A DNA stretch of 64,000 nucleotides from Mucilaginibacter sp. (GTDB taxonomy: Bacteria; Bacteroidota; Bacteroidia; Sphingobacteriales; Sphingobacteriaceae), in assembly GCF_028288225.1 (NCBI RefSeq), contig NZ_JAQBOC010000088.1, positions 1-64,000 on the forward strand, read 5' to 3'. Position 1 is the stretch's first letter. Each line of letters begins with the position of its first letter. Position numbers and translations under genes: made by a program. Below the pieces are notes generated by a model. The model saw nothing but the letters and a program-made list of their open reading frames with translations. It was not told the origin of the DNA and made no database searches. This document shows, piece by piece, positions 51,290 to 61,112 of this stretch.

Positions 51290-51842
51290 GATCTTGTTTT
51301 GAATTTTGGATTGCTATACTTTTAAGAGGAATACGGGTTACAAGTGCGCAACTTATATTATCAAACACGATGAGCACATTTTTTCCCTGGATTTGCACTA
51401 CTTTACCAAGCTTATTAACCAGGAGACCATCTTTTATCCTGACATTATCCCCTATGGCAATACCATGGAGGTTTACAACCTCTATATCTTTGTATATAGT
51501 GAGATTGTTTTTTATCTGATCAATAACATTATCGCGCACTATGGCAGGTTTACCCATATAGTACACAAAACCCATTACGCCTAAGGTATACAGCACCTTA
51601 GAGTGTTCATATAAATTAAGTCGTACAAAAACATATGAGCTAAATAAGGGAAGGCTAACATCCTTTTTTCGATCGGCCCATTGATTTTGAACTTCTCTAA
51701 GCGGGCAATAAGATTCTATTCCCTGCATTTTTAAAAGTTTATCAACCTTTTTTTCCCATCTTGGCCTGGTATAAATAACAAACCATTTTCTTTCGTACAA
51801 ATTAGCCATATGTATTTTAGCTAAGTTTAATTGGGTTTCCAT
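51279..51842 (-). CDS. UpxY-family transcription antiterminator (NusG-like)
   Basis: About 187 residues from METQLNLAKIHMANLYERKW. The NGN domain starts WFVIYTRPRWEKKV and YCPLREVQNQWADRKKDVSL; the C-terminal KOW-like part is GIAIGDNVRIKDGLLVNKLG. UpxY proteins of Bacteroidota act locus-specifically at the 5' end of capsule operons, letting RNA polymerase read through the leader. The upstream frame up to 51875 starts with TTG and is unlikely. Two direct repeats in the leader lie just upstream; the protein is third in the locus, after Wza and Wzc. Confidence 0.9.
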   Translation of the reverse strand: METQLNLAKIHMANLYERKWFVIYTRPRWEKKVDKLLKMQGIESYCPLREVQNQWADRKKDVSLPLFSSYVFVRLNLYEHSKVLYTLGVMGFVYYMGKPAIVRDNVIDQIKNNLTIYKDIEVVNLHGIAIGDNVRIKDGLLVNKLGKVVQIQGKNVLIVFDNISCALVTRIPLKSIAIQNSKQDHEN

Positions 51843-51877
51843 AAAATATAATGAATTGAAAATTATAGTCCTCAATA

Positions 51878-52042
51878 CCAGGTTACTTACAGCTTCGCCA
51901 TCTCACTTACATGATGCAGCTGTGGTAGAATATGATCTTTAAAAAACCTGGAGGAAAAGCATCCTTTTTATAGTTATTTAAACCATTAATAATGGTGCAT
52001 CAGAGTTTGGGAAGAGTGTATAGCTTCGCCATTCCACTTACA
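51878..52042 (-). promoter_or_regulatory. Leader region with two direct repeats before UpxY
   Basis: A 21-base element starting AGCTTCGCCAT occurs at 51891-51911 and 52022-52042 with two mismatches, 131 bases apart. On the minus strand both contain TGGCGAAGCT, which loosely recalls the ops element of RfaH targets. A 7-bp inverted repeat (CCAGGTT 51878-51884, AACCTGG 51945-51951) could fold the region. It is a candidate UpxY recruitment or pausing site. Confidence 0.4.
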
Positions 52043-52111
52043 GACCAAACTTTCCAAAAACAATAAATATTAAACTAACAATTTATCAAACCCGGGATAA
52101 GCCAAAACAAA

Positions 52112-54454
52112 TTAGTTCGTACCCCTCCCGGCTGCATTACTATCATTACTATATGCTGAAGCGTACCCATACCCTCCATATGCATAAGATTGACGATTTT
52201 CCTTAGTGGCATCATTAAGAACAACCATTAAATTTTTCAATTTTTTATTTTCGTATATATCGCGTAAAATATCTAATTGTTCTGTAGTTGTATAATTGTA
52301 ACGAACAAGATAAATGCTCAATTCAGCAAACCTGGCTAAATTGAAAGCGTCCGCAACAGCTCCAACCGGTGAGGTATCAACTATGATATAATCAAATTCA
52401 GGCTGCAGCTTATCAAAAAGCATGTCAACACGGCGGTCTATAAGCAGTTCAGCGGGGTTTTCAGGTAATTTACCACACCCCAATACATATAAATTATTAG
52501 ATTTTTCATATGGTTGAATATGTTCAAGCAATTCTTCGGTATCACCTTCAAGAAAATCAGTAATACCTTTTTGCTGATTAATTCCCATAGTATCAAGCAA
52601 ATCAGGCTTGCGTAAATCAAACTCCATTATTAAAACCTTTTTATTTAACATAGCAAGCGTTAAAGCCAGGTTAATGCTAAAAAAAGTTTTCCCTTCCCCC
52701 TTCATGCACGACGTAATTAACATTACTTTATGCGGAAGCCCCTGGTTTAATAGCCCGATATTGGTTCGGATGTATCTAAACAGCTCCGCTATATTTGTAG
52801 TGCTGCCCTTATATATCGCTATCGGATTTTGAGCTTCATCATGATGACACAACTCTCCTAGTACCCTTACTCCTGATATGTTAAGCAAACTCTCAGTAGA
52901 TTTTACTTTTAAGTTTAGTTTTTGTCGTAAATAAATAAACAAAGCTGGCATTAAAAGGCCTAAAACACTTCCAAGCAAATAGGTTAATTGCTGCTTGGGG
53001 TATTCAGGAACCGGGTCATAAGCCGGTTTATCAATTAGCTGGGAAGTTGGAATGGTTGCAGATAAAGACAACGCTGTTTCTTCGCGTTTTTGTAATAAAT
53101 ATTGGTACAAATTAGTTTTAACACCTTGTTCTCTGCTGCGCTGTAAAAGGCCCCGTTCCAATGCAGGCACAGAACGGATCCTGGAATCATAATGCGCGGA
53201 ATTAGATTTGAGTTGCTTATGTTCTATTACAAAGCCTTTTTTAATATTACTAAGGTTTTCTTTAATGTTAATGCGAAGACCTTCAATTTGATCACTAAGG
53301 TTTTGAACAAGGGGATTGTTAATATTCGCACTATTCAGCATCCTGTTTCTCTCAAGCTGCAGATCATTAAAGCGGCTTATTAATGTATTTAATACAGGAT
53401 CTTTAAGCCCCATTGTACTTGGAGCCACATTGAATTTATTGTTGGAATTACTTAAATATGATTCAATGGAGTTTACTATGCCTAACTGCACATTTGAGCT
53501 TTCAAGCAATTGATTATACTCTGCAGACTTAGTTAAATTGACTTGTGCTCCTGCACCTACTTCTGCGGCTGAATTTTGCTGTTTATAGGTCTCGATATCA
53601 CCTTCTGTGTATGAAAGTTCTTCTTCCATAGTTTTTAACCGTTTGTCTATAAATAAAATGGTATTTACAGCCATGGTATTTTTTTTCTTTACATTTTCAG
53701 CATTGTAGGTATTTATTATATTGGTTAGGATATTAACACCCCTGTCAGGTATAGCATCTGTCAAACTAATAATTATAGTATTTGATTCTTTAATAACAGG
53801 GTTTACCTGTAATAAGCCTTTACTATAAGCGGCGGCCTTTCTGCTTAAATTATTAAATTTAATATAAACTATCTGATCGTCAGCAGATATGCCAGGCCCT
53901 TTATTTACTATAAATTCGTAATCGGGATGCCGGATTGTTTGGCCATAGTTGTATATCCAGGCATGTTCTCCATCTTTCAGTAAAAAAGTGCTTTGTGAGT
54001 ACGTTTGCAGCTGAAGCAGTTTGATGTATGCACTTTTAGCCAGTTTATTTACTTTAACAATAAAGGGAAGCTCTTTATCATAAATTTCCTTTTGCATAAA
54101 ACCATTACCTTCAAAGTATGATGTTTCCAGGTCTAACTTTTTTAATGCAGTATATATAAGGTCCTTTGAACGTAAAACTTCCATTTCATTATCCACAGTT
54201 TTTGTTTCCATAAACATGTTTAGGTCGCTAAAAGCAGTTGCCTTAAGTATTCCGTCACCCTTTTTATCATCGGGAATTTGTAGTGTACTGGTAATTTTAT
54301 ATAAAGGTGTAGTATAATTTAAATAAGCCCACGCAGCCAGTAAACTAACAAGCAAAGTAATCACAAACACGTACCAGCGTCTTAGGTAAGGCCTAAGATT
54401 CTCTCTGAAATTATTGGCGGGCAAGGCTTGTTTTAAAATAAAATTTGTTTCCAT
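52112..54454 (-). CDS. Wzc-type tyrosine autokinase and chain-length regulator
   Basis: 780 residues. A TM helix near residue 35 (WYVFVITLLVSLLAAWAYL) and one near 505 frame a periplasmic coiled-coil region with Wzz character. The cytoplasmic BY-kinase domain has Walker A (CMKGEGKTFFS, about 583-593), Walker A' (KVLIMEFDLRKP, about 606) and Walker B (YIIVDTSP, about 689). The C-terminal tail (residues 757-768) has five Tyr for autophosphorylation. It regulates EPS chain length and export with the Wza protein encoded upstream. Confidence 0.92.
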   Translation of the reverse strand: METNFILKQALPANNFRENLRPYLRRWYVFVITLLVSLLAAWAYLNYTTPLYKITSTLQIPDDKKGDGILKATAFSDLNMFMETKTVDNEMEVLRSKDLIYTALKKLDLETSYFEGNGFMQKEIYDKELPFIVKVNKLAKSAYIKLLQLQTYSQSTFLLKDGEHAWIYNYGQTIRHPDYEFIVNKGPGISADDQIVYIKFNNLSRKAAAYSKGLLQVNPVIKESNTIIISLTDAIPDRGVNILTNIINTYNAENVKKKNTMAVNTILFIDKRLKTMEEELSYTEGDIETYKQQNSAAEVGAGAQVNLTKSAEYNQLLESSNVQLGIVNSIESYLSNSNNKFNVAPSTMGLKDPVLNTLISRFNDLQLERNRMLNSANINNPLVQNLSDQIEGLRINIKENLSNIKKGFVIEHKQLKSNSAHYDSRIRSVPALERGLLQRSREQGVKTNLYQYLLQKREETALSLSATIPTSQLIDKPAYDPVPEYPKQQLTYLLGSVLGLLMPALFIYLRQKLNLKVKSTESLLNISGVRVLGELCHHDEAQNPIAIYKGSTTNIAELFRYIRTNIGLLNQGLPHKVMLITSCMKGEGKTFFSINLALTLAMLNKKVLIMEFDLRKPDLLDTMGINQQKGITDFLEGDTEELLEHIQPYEKSNNLYVLGCGKLPENPAELLIDRRVDMLFDKLQPEFDYIIVDTSPVGAVADAFNLARFAELSIYLVRYNYTTTEQLDILRDIYENKKLKNLMVVLNDATKENRQSYAYGGYGYASAYSNDSNAAGRGTN

Positions 54455-54488
54455 GTTAGCTAATTTTTAACATTAAGCAATAGTTATA

Positions 54489-55247
54489 TCATCTTTTTAA
54501 AAGCACAGCAGCCAAAACTGCAACGGCGGAAATAGAAGCTATAACTAAAGGCAGCAGACGTGTATTCTGGCTATATTCTACCGCTTTTGATCTATCCGGT
54601 TCAACATAAACAATGTCATTTTGCTTCAAATAGAAATAGGGTGAATTCATCGATTCCAATTTATTCAAATTCAGCCTTTTCATTAATTTGGTTGTACCGT
54701 CGTTGCGTATGATCAGTACATTTTCTCTTTTGCCATATACCGTCATATCGCCGGCCAGGCCTAAAGCTTCAAGAACATTTACCTTTTCATCCGGAATTAT
54801 AAATGACGAAGGCTTATTTACTTCCCCTATAACGGTAATTTTGAAATTTACAAGCTGAACTTCAACAACCGGGTTTTTTACATTTTTATTCAATTCTGAA
54901 GCAATGGACGTTTGGGCATCTTCAATTGTCATCCCTTCAATTTTAAATTCTCCAATAAGCGGTAATTGAATTGTTCCGGTCCTGCTCACTTTATATCCGT
55001 AAATTTTTGGTGACCCATCAGTTGAGTTACTTTTATTGCCAGAAAAAAGAATATTTGATTCCGGGCTTAAGCTGTTCACCGTAACATTTACAATGTCATT
55101 CTCTTTAATTCTAACTTCCTGCTTTTGAGGATCATTAACTACTGTAGCATTTGCCATGTTACTAAAATATACCAGGTCTCTTTGAGGGGCGCAGCCTGTT
55201 ATAATTAACAGGGAAATTAAGCAGCTACGGTGGAAAAATCTTGTCAT
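54489..55247 (-). CDS. Wza-type polysaccharide export outer-membrane lipoprotein
   Basis: 252 residues. The signal peptide and lipobox (ISLLIITGCAPQ) lead to the Poly_export domain (IKENDIVNVTVNSLSPESN, KVSRTGTIQLPLIGEFKIEG) and the SLBB part (FKITVIGEVNKPSSFIIPDE). A C-terminal helix (LLPLVIASISAVAVLAAVLL) anchors it. It forms the outer-membrane export channel. It is the first gene of the EPS transcript, with the promoter at about 55288-55413. Confidence 0.92.
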   Translation of the reverse strand: MTRFFHRSCLISLLIITGCAPQRDLVYFSNMANATVVNDPQKQEVRIKENDIVNVTVNSLSPESNILFSGNKSNSTDGSPKIYGYKVSRTGTIQLPLIGEFKIEGMTIEDAQTSIASELNKNVKNPVVEVQLVNFKITVIGEVNKPSSFIIPDEKVNVLEALGLAGDMTVYGKRENVLIIRNDGTTKLMKRLNLNKLESMNSPYFYLKQNDIVYVEPDRSKAVEYSQNTRLLPLVIASISAVAVLAAVLLKR

Positions 55248-55287
55248 TAGTTTCGTAATTAAAGTAGGTCTTGATCTATTTATAAAT

Positions 55288-55413
55288 CAAATTTATCTAT
55301 TTGAAAGTCAGTTTAATACAGATTTAAGTGATTGAATTTAAATTGTAAAAAGGTAACATAAGGTATACATAACCTGTATAATTGACTTAAACTAAGTTTA
55401 CAAACTCTGTAAA
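55288..55413 (-). promoter_or_regulatory. EPS operon promoter: -7 box and TTTACA-N5-TGTAAA palindrome
   Basis: TAAATTTG (complement of 55288-55295) fits TAnnTTTG, 41 bases upstream of the Wza start. A palindrome TTTACA-N5-TGTAAA lies at 55397-55413, 102 bases farther upstream. The glmS promoter has the same two elements at the same spacing. The gap 55248-55758 holds this element and the hairpin 55631-55665. Confidence 0.6.
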
Positions 55414-55630
55414 AAGTGGTGTAAAAAATGGTTATTTACGCCCGAATTGAACTAACTTTAATCGACAATCTGAAGCGGTTTATTTAGAAATCAATTAAAA
55501 ACAGCGTAATTCTTCATAATAAATGAAAAATTCATTAAAACATTTTTAACCTTTTTAAGAGAATTTTAAAGGTTATTAAAACAAGGAGGGGCGAGTTTTA
55601 TTATGCGGACCTATAAAGCCATTGTATAAA

Positions 55631-55665
55631 CCCTATATTAACTTAAGTTTTTAGTTAATATAGGG
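55631..55665 (-). terminator. Hairpin downstream of glmS
   Basis: CCCTATATTAACT (55631-55643) pairs perfectly with AGTTAATATAGGG (55653-55665) around a 9-base loop. It lies 94 bases after the glmS stop on the minus strand. There is no long U-tract, so a terminator role is likely but not proved. Confidence 0.5.
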
Positions 55666-55758
55666 CGACAATATATTTCAGGAGCACATTTTGTAAAGAC
55701 CGGGATGGTCAAAGATCATTAGCTTGTGCAGTGTATATTAATACTTATTATCAGATAC

Positions 55759-57597
55759 TTATTCAACCGTAACTGATTTAGCAAGATTGCGGGGCTGGTC
55801 AACATTACACCCGCGCATAACGGCAATGTGATAGGCCAATAATTGTAAAGGGATGGTTGCTAAAAGAGGCAAAAAGGCTTCATCGGCATCGGGTATTTCA
55901 ATACAATAATCTGCCATTTTTTTAACTTCGGTATCACCTTTTGTTACAATAGCTATAATTATTCCTTTCCTGGCTTTAACTTCTTGTATGTTGCTTATTA
56001 CTTTTTCATACGAAGAATTTTTTGTGGCTATAAAAACAACTGGCATTTGCTCATCAATTAACGCAATGGGGCCATGTTTCATTTCGGCGGCCGGGTATCC
56101 CTCCGCATGAATGTAAGAGATCTCCTTTAATTTTAATGCGCCTTCTAATGCAACAGGAAAAGCACTGCCCCTGCCCAGGAACAGGCAATTACCAGCATCT
56201 TTAATTTGTGCGGCAATTTCTTTAATTAAATCGTTATCAAGTAAAAGTGTCTGAATTTTCCCTGGTATTTCTTCAAGCTCGGTTAGTAAGCTGGCTAATT
56301 TTGATGCCGTTAACGTCCCTTTTTGTTGTGCAATGTATAAAGCTATCATTGTTAACACGGTAACTTGTGCGGTAAATGCCTTGGTTGAGGCCACCCCTAT
56401 TTCAGGGCCGGCATGTGTATAAACACCGGCATGTGTAATTCGGGGTATTGACGCACCTACAACATTGCAGATTCCAAAAATTGTTGCACCTTTTTCTTTA
56501 GCTATTTCTATTGCCGCCATAGTATCAGCAGTTTCTCCCGATTGGGAGATGGCAATTACAATATCTTTTTCATCTATGATTGGATTGCGGTACCTAAATT
56601 CAGAAGCGTATTCAACTTCTACTGAAACACGGGCAAACTCTTCAATTAAATATTCTCCGGCTAAACCTGCGTGCCATGATGTGCCGCATGCAACAATTAT
56701 TATACGGTTTATATCCTTTAACTTATCTGCATAGGCTTTGATCCCTCCTAACTCTACTTTTCCGGTTGCAGGATAAATGCGGCCTCGCATACAGTCTTTA
56801 ACTGAGCGGGGTTGCTCAAATATTTCTTTTAGCATAAAGTGCTCAAAACCGCCTTTTTCAAGGGCTTCAAGTTTAAGTTCCAATTCCTGTATTAACGGGG
56901 TTTGAATTACATTATCCAATTTTTTTATTAAAAGCTCTTCACGTTTTATCAGCGCTATCTCGTTATCTTTTAAATAAATAACATTTTTAACATACTCAAC
57001 AATCGGAGTAGCATCCGAGGCAACAAAATATTCTCCATTGCCTACACCTATAACCAGTGGGCTTCCTTTTCTGGCAGCAATTAATTGGTCAGGATTTCCC
57101 CTATCAATAATTACAATAGCATAGGCGCCAATTACAGTATTAAGGGCTAACCGAACCGCTTCCAACAGGTCAGTCTGTTCTATATTTTGAATTTCTTCAA
57201 TAAGATGTATTAAAACTTCAGTGTCAGTTTCGCTTTTAAATTCATGCCCTCTGTTAATTAATTCCTCTTTAAGCGTTAAATAGTTTTCAATTATGCCGTT
57301 ATGAATAATGTGCAAACGGTTATCATTTGAACTATGCGGATGAGAATTAATATCAGACGGCGCCCCATGTGTTGCCCAGCGGGTATGACCAATGGCAATA
57401 TGCCCGCTTCTGTCTTTATCTTTGGCAAAGTCATCAAGAACTGAAACCTTACCTGCCTTCTTAAAAACGTTAAAACCATCAACGTTAATAATAGCAATAC
57501 CTGAACTGTCATAGCCACGATATTCTAACCGTTTTAAACCTTTTAATACTATTGGCCATGCATCACGATAGCCTACGTAACCTACTATTCCACACAT
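55759..57597 (-). CDS. glmS: Glutamine--fructose-6-phosphate transaminase (isomerizing)
   Basis: 612 residues. MCGIVGYVGYRDAWPIVLKG starts the class II glutaminase with Cys2, followed by RGYDSSGIAI and HTRWATHGAPSDINSHPHS. The SIS domains carry CGTSWHAGLAGEYLIEEFAR, ISQSGETADTMAAIEIAKEK and the C-terminal LPLLATIPLQLLAYHIAVMR, with PRNLAKSVTVE at the end. It makes glucosamine-6-phosphate, precursor of UDP-GlcNAc for the cell wall and EPS. The promoter shares elements with the EPS operon. Confidence 0.96.
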   Translation of the reverse strand: MCGIVGYVGYRDAWPIVLKGLKRLEYRGYDSSGIAIINVDGFNVFKKAGKVSVLDDFAKDKDRSGHIAIGHTRWATHGAPSDINSHPHSSNDNRLHIIHNGIIENYLTLKEELINRGHEFKSETDTEVLIHLIEEIQNIEQTDLLEAVRLALNTVIGAYAIVIIDRGNPDQLIAARKGSPLVIGVGNGEYFVASDATPIVEYVKNVIYLKDNEIALIKREELLIKKLDNVIQTPLIQELELKLEALEKGGFEHFMLKEIFEQPRSVKDCMRGRIYPATGKVELGGIKAYADKLKDINRIIIVACGTSWHAGLAGEYLIEEFARVSVEVEYASEFRYRNPIIDEKDIVIAISQSGETADTMAAIEIAKEKGATIFGICNVVGASIPRITHAGVYTHAGPEIGVASTKAFTAQVTVLTMIALYIAQQKGTLTASKLASLLTELEEIPGKIQTLLLDNDLIKEIAAQIKDAGNCLFLGRGSAFPVALEGALKLKEISYIHAEGYPAAEMKHGPIALIDEQMPVVFIATKNSSYEKVISNIQEVKARKGIIIAIVTKGDTEVKKMADYCIEIPDADEAFLPLLATIPLQLLAYHIAVMRGCNVDQPRNLAKSVTVE

Positions 57598-57646
57598 AAT
57601 TTTTTAGATTAATATTAATTAAGCGGTTTATAATTTTTTTATAAAT

Positions 57647-57772
57647 CAAAGTTATTTAATTGATTATCTACACGATGCGGCTTAATACAATTGAAACTAA
57701 AATTGTATAAAGTCACAATTCTTAGGCTGGAATGTGTAAAAGATTTTTAAATCAGTTTACAGGTTCTGTAAA
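57647..57772 (-). promoter_or_regulatory. glmS promoter: -7 box and TTTACA-N5-TGTAAA palindrome
   Basis: TAACTTTG (complement of 57647-57654) fits TAnnTTTG, 50 bases upstream of the glmS start. A palindrome TTTACA-N5-TGTAAA lies at 57756-57772, 102 bases farther upstream, as at the wza promoter. The two 126-base stretches align without gaps. Confidence 0.6.
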
Positions 57773-58087
57773 ATCTCTTAGGATCATAGTTAATTAATGT
57801 ATTTTTCAATTAATTTTTTGTTTCCCGAAAATCAGGAATGTGTCTTGTTTAGCAGGCAATAACATGACCATCATCATTTATCAGAGCAACATAATTACAC
57901 CATTTACAATAGATTAATTATTGAACATTAAATTGAATGTTATGGAAAGTATTCTTATTATCAACAACAATTCTCCCAAAGCAAACACGCCCCAATTTTT
58001 GCTTAAAAAATAGCAAGTCAAACCAATTAAAAAGGGTTACCAGGCAATTATTTAAACAAATTTTCTGATGATCTGTTGATTAAACTA

Positions 58088-59095
58088 ATGAGCTTACCAA
58101 CTTCAATGAACGCCATGGTTTTGGAAAGTCCGGGCAAGCCCCTGGTTTATAAAGAGGTGCCTGTTCCCACGCCTTCAGCAAACCAGGTATTGATAAAGGT
58201 AATCGCATGCGGGATCTGCCGTACAGACCTTCATGTAGTTGACGGTGAACTAAATCACCCTAAGTTACCGCTCGTTCCTGGTCACGAGATCATTGGAAAA
58301 GTAGTTATTCAAGGCAATAATGTTCTCAACATTAAAGTAAATGACATTGTTGGTGTACCGTGGCTGGGGTATACCTGCGGCATTTGTAAATTTTGTAAAA
58401 CAGGAAAGGAAAATCTATGTAACAATGCAGGCTTTACCGGTTATACAATTGACGGCGGGTATGCTGAATATACAGTTGCGGATGCGCGCTTTTGTTTTTT
58501 ACTTGATGATGAACACAGCAAACCAGGTGCAGCACCCCTGCTCTGTGCAGGCCTGATAGGTTTCCGGTCCTATAAAATGATTAACTCCGCAGCAAAAAAT
58601 ATCGGATTGTATGGATTTGGTGCAGCAGCACATATCCTGATACAAATTGCAGTGTCACAGGGCAAAAACGTTTTTTCATTTACTAAAGATGGGGATACAA
58701 CTACACAAAACTTTGCCAAAACACTTGGCTCTAAGTGGGCTGGCGGAAGCTCCGATGTTCCGCCTGTTAAATTGGATGCAGCAATAATTTTCGCACCCGC
58801 AGGTGAATTAATTCCAATGGCATTAAAAAACCTGGAAAAGGCAGGACAGGTTATTTGTGGCGGGATCCATATGAGCGAAATTCCAGCCTTTTCTTATGAT
58901 TTATTGTGGGAAGAAAGGTCCGTTCAATCTGTAGCAAACCTTACCCGAAAGGACGGTCAGGATTTTTTTAAAGTCCTGGAAAATGTACCTGTCCATACAG
59001 AGACCGAACTGTTCAGTTTGCAACAGGCTAATGAGGCGCTTGAAAGGTTAAGACAAGGAAAAATAAAAAGTGCAGCTGTCCTTGTGATGAATTGA
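58088..59095 (+). CDS. Zinc-dependent alcohol dehydrogenase
   Basis: About 335 residues. The medium-chain ADH motifs are present: CGICRTDLHVVDGE (catalytic zinc Cys), GHEIIGKVV, and a structural zinc lobe CGICKFCKTGKENLC. GLYGFGAAAHILIQIAVSQG is the NAD(P)-binding turn. It oxidises or reduces an alcohol/aldehyde with NAD(P). An ATG at 58106 would shorten it by six codons; I prefer 58088. It lies in a 490-base gap with glmS, transcribed away from it. Confidence 0.92.
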   Translation: MSLPTSMNAMVLESPGKPLVYKEVPVPTPSANQVLIKVIACGICRTDLHVVDGELNHPKLPLVPGHEIIGKVVIQGNNVLNIKVNDIVGVPWLGYTCGICKFCKTGKENLCNNAGFTGYTIDGGYAEYTVADARFCFLLDDEHSKPGAAPLLCAGLIGFRSYKMINSAAKNIGLYGFGAAAHILIQIAVSQGKNVFSFTKDGDTTTQNFAKTLGSKWAGGSSDVPPVKLDAAIIFAPAGELIPMALKNLEKAGQVICGGIHMSEIPAFSYDLLWEERSVQSVANLTRKDGQDFFKVLENVPVHTETELFSLQQANEALERLRQGKIKSAAVLVMN

Positions 59096-59334
59096 ACATT
59101 AGTGACTTTTCCCGGAAATTGTATTTTAAAATCTTAAAGGATATTGTGAATAGGCAAAGTGTTATTCTGTATAGGATTTAATTAACCAGAAAAACAGGAA
59201 GATTTGAAAGCACATAAATACTTTTCATTTTTTTATTCCTGACCATTTTCCAATTGTAATTTTTATGCTATAAGGGGGGCTGTCTAGATTTTGGAAGGTA
59301 TATTTACTATATTCGATAATTAAACCATATTACC

Positions 59335-60180
59335 ATGAAACCTGCTAAATTCATACCGCCGCTATTACTTTGCTTTATTGCATTTGGTTTTACAACCATT
59401 GATAAAAAGGATCATTGGGAACAATTGTTCAATGGGAAAAACCTTACCGGCTGGGATACTTATATTGGGCCTGACCTGGATAATAGTGGCAAACCCATTA
59501 CCGGCGAACCCTTAGGCCTGAATAACGATCCCCGGCATGTTTTTACCATAGTAAAAGATGGGGGTGAAAATGTAATTCGCATTTCGGGTGAGAATTGGGG
59601 GGGCATATCCACAAAAAAGGAATATGAAAATTATCACCTCCAATTGCAGTTTAAATGGGGCGCGCTTTCATGGGGGCAAAAAAAGAATAAAAAGAAAGAT
59701 AGCGGTCTGTTGTATCATTCAGTTGGCAAATACGGGGCAGATTATGGTGCGTGGATGCGTTCGCAGGAATTTCAGATTGAAGAAGGCAATTGCGGTGATT
59801 TTTGGGGTGTTGCGGGCGGTTTTGCTGATATTCCTGTAGTTAAAAAATCGGATACAGATTATGTTTACGATCCGCAGGGAACCCTTACCACTTTTAAAGA
59901 AGGCACTAAACAAGGCAGGCATTGCATAAAGGGAACTGATGCAGAAAATCCGTCAGGCCAATGGAATACGGTAGACCTATATTGCCATGGCGATACCAGC
60001 ATACATGTTATAAATGGTAAAGTAATGATGATTTTATATCACAACAAACAAATGGATAACGGACAGGAGTTACCGCTTACAAAGGGGAAAATTCAAATAC
60101 AATCAGAAGGTGCAGAATTATTTTACAGGCAAATAAAGATCCAGGCAATTAACCGGTTGCCTGCAGAATTTATTAAGTAA
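59335..60180 (+). CDS. Secreted DUF1080 (3-keto-disaccharide hydrolase-like) protein
   Basis: 281 residues. A signal peptide (FIPPLLLCFIAFGFTT) precedes the DUF1080 concanavalin-like domain: WEQLFNGKNLTGWDTYIG, FTIVKDGGENVIRIS, YHLQLQFKWGALSWG, DSGLLYHSVGKYG and WNTVDLYCHGDTSIHVINGK. DUF1080 proteins are glycosidase-like enzymes acting on keto-sugars, common in Bacteroidota. It is on the opposite strand to the GH76 genes. Substrate inferred only at family level. Confidence 0.88.
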   Translation: MKPAKFIPPLLLCFIAFGFTTIDKKDHWEQLFNGKNLTGWDTYIGPDLDNSGKPITGEPLGLNNDPRHVFTIVKDGGENVIRISGENWGGISTKKEYENYHLQLQFKWGALSWGQKKNKKKDSGLLYHSVGKYGADYGAWMRSQEFQIEEGNCGDFWGVAGGFADIPVVKKSDTDYVYDPQGTLTTFKEGTKQGRHCIKGTDAENPSGQWNTVDLYCHGDTSIHVINGKVMMILYHNKQMDNGQELPLTKGKIQIQSEGAELFYRQIKIQAINRLPAEFIK

Positions 60181-60260
60181 GATCATAGGCTTTTTTCATA
60201 AGCTTTCTATTTATACTTTTAAATCATATACCGTAAAATATCACAATTGGAAAAATTGAG

Positions 60261-60989
60261 CTATAGCTTCCTATCCGCTTTTCCAGCCATTTTTGGCAAA
60301 TCATTTTGCATAGCAATCATCAATTCATCCATGGCGCTTTCACATAGTGGTAATATTTTTTCGGGAGTGATAAAAGGTATGCCGGCAACCTGCGCACCTG
60401 ATTTTTTTGACAAAGCCTCTTTTTTTACTGAAAATATCTTATCGCCGTTCCTGTTAAATAATACAATATTAACCTGAGCATTAACCTTTACAAGCGCCAC
60501 CCGGCCTAAACCCCTCGATTCCAGGTCAAAATTGATGTATACTTTCATTATGCCATCACATTGATCAAAAATGTTAAGCAACTTTTTTTCATTGGCATTT
60601 CCCTTTAAGGGCAGGATCACTTTATAGCCATTAACAGGGACGTAAGTATTTCCTTTTAAAATATCCTTGAATCCACCGTTCTCCGGAGCAAAATCTTTAT
60701 AAGCATCATTACCTGTAACCTGATTTTCCGGTAAAAGCTGAAAAGGAAAACTCTTTGCGTAGTTTTCAAAGAATTGATCGTGAAAATTTGTGAGCAATGG
60801 CCCAATATTAAATTTAAGGTCATCGCCAAGTTGGGCAAAAGCAGCTGTCATGCTGGCCGGGCCTGTGTTAGCTACGTCAATTAACTTATTGACATAAAAG
60901 GTAACAACTGCCACTTTTTTATTTTGAGCATAAGCGCCGGTTATTAACTGAATTGTAAATAGCAAGGAATATATTATCGATTTCTTCAT
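60261..60989 (-). CDS. Secreted protein of unknown function
   Basis: 242 residues. A signal peptide (IIYSLLFTIQLITGAYAQ) with an AQ cleavage end. The mature protein has VAVVTFYVNKLIDVANTGPA, GYKVILPLKGNANEKKLLN, YINFDLESRGLGRVALVKVN and VNIVLFNRNGDKIFSVKKEA. It is probably periplasmic and beta-rich, but I do not recognise a family. It lies 220 bases from the GH76 genes and may be a separate unit. Confidence 0.72.
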   Translation of the reverse strand: MKKSIIYSLLFTIQLITGAYAQNKKVAVVTFYVNKLIDVANTGPASMTAAFAQLGDDLKFNIGPLLTNFHDQFFENYAKSFPFQLLPENQVTGNDAYKDFAPENGGFKDILKGNTYVPVNGYKVILPLKGNANEKKLLNIFDQCDGIMKVYINFDLESRGLGRVALVKVNAQVNIVLFNRNGDKIFSVKKEALSKKSGAQVAGIPFITPEKILPLCESAMDELMIAMQNDLPKMAGKADRKL

Positions 60990-61112
60990 TTTTTATTTAA
61001 GGAGATGTCGTTTTCTTTGAGGCTGCAAAACTAAATAAATATTGTCGAACGTCGCGGTAGATGCAACTTGAAACCCTCCTACCGCTATTTTCCGGGCTTT
61101 TATACATGTAAT

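Noticed and set aside
57942..58013. 23-codon frame before the alcohol dehydrogenase gene
   Set aside because: Too short to support; no match to a known small protein and no clear translation signal.
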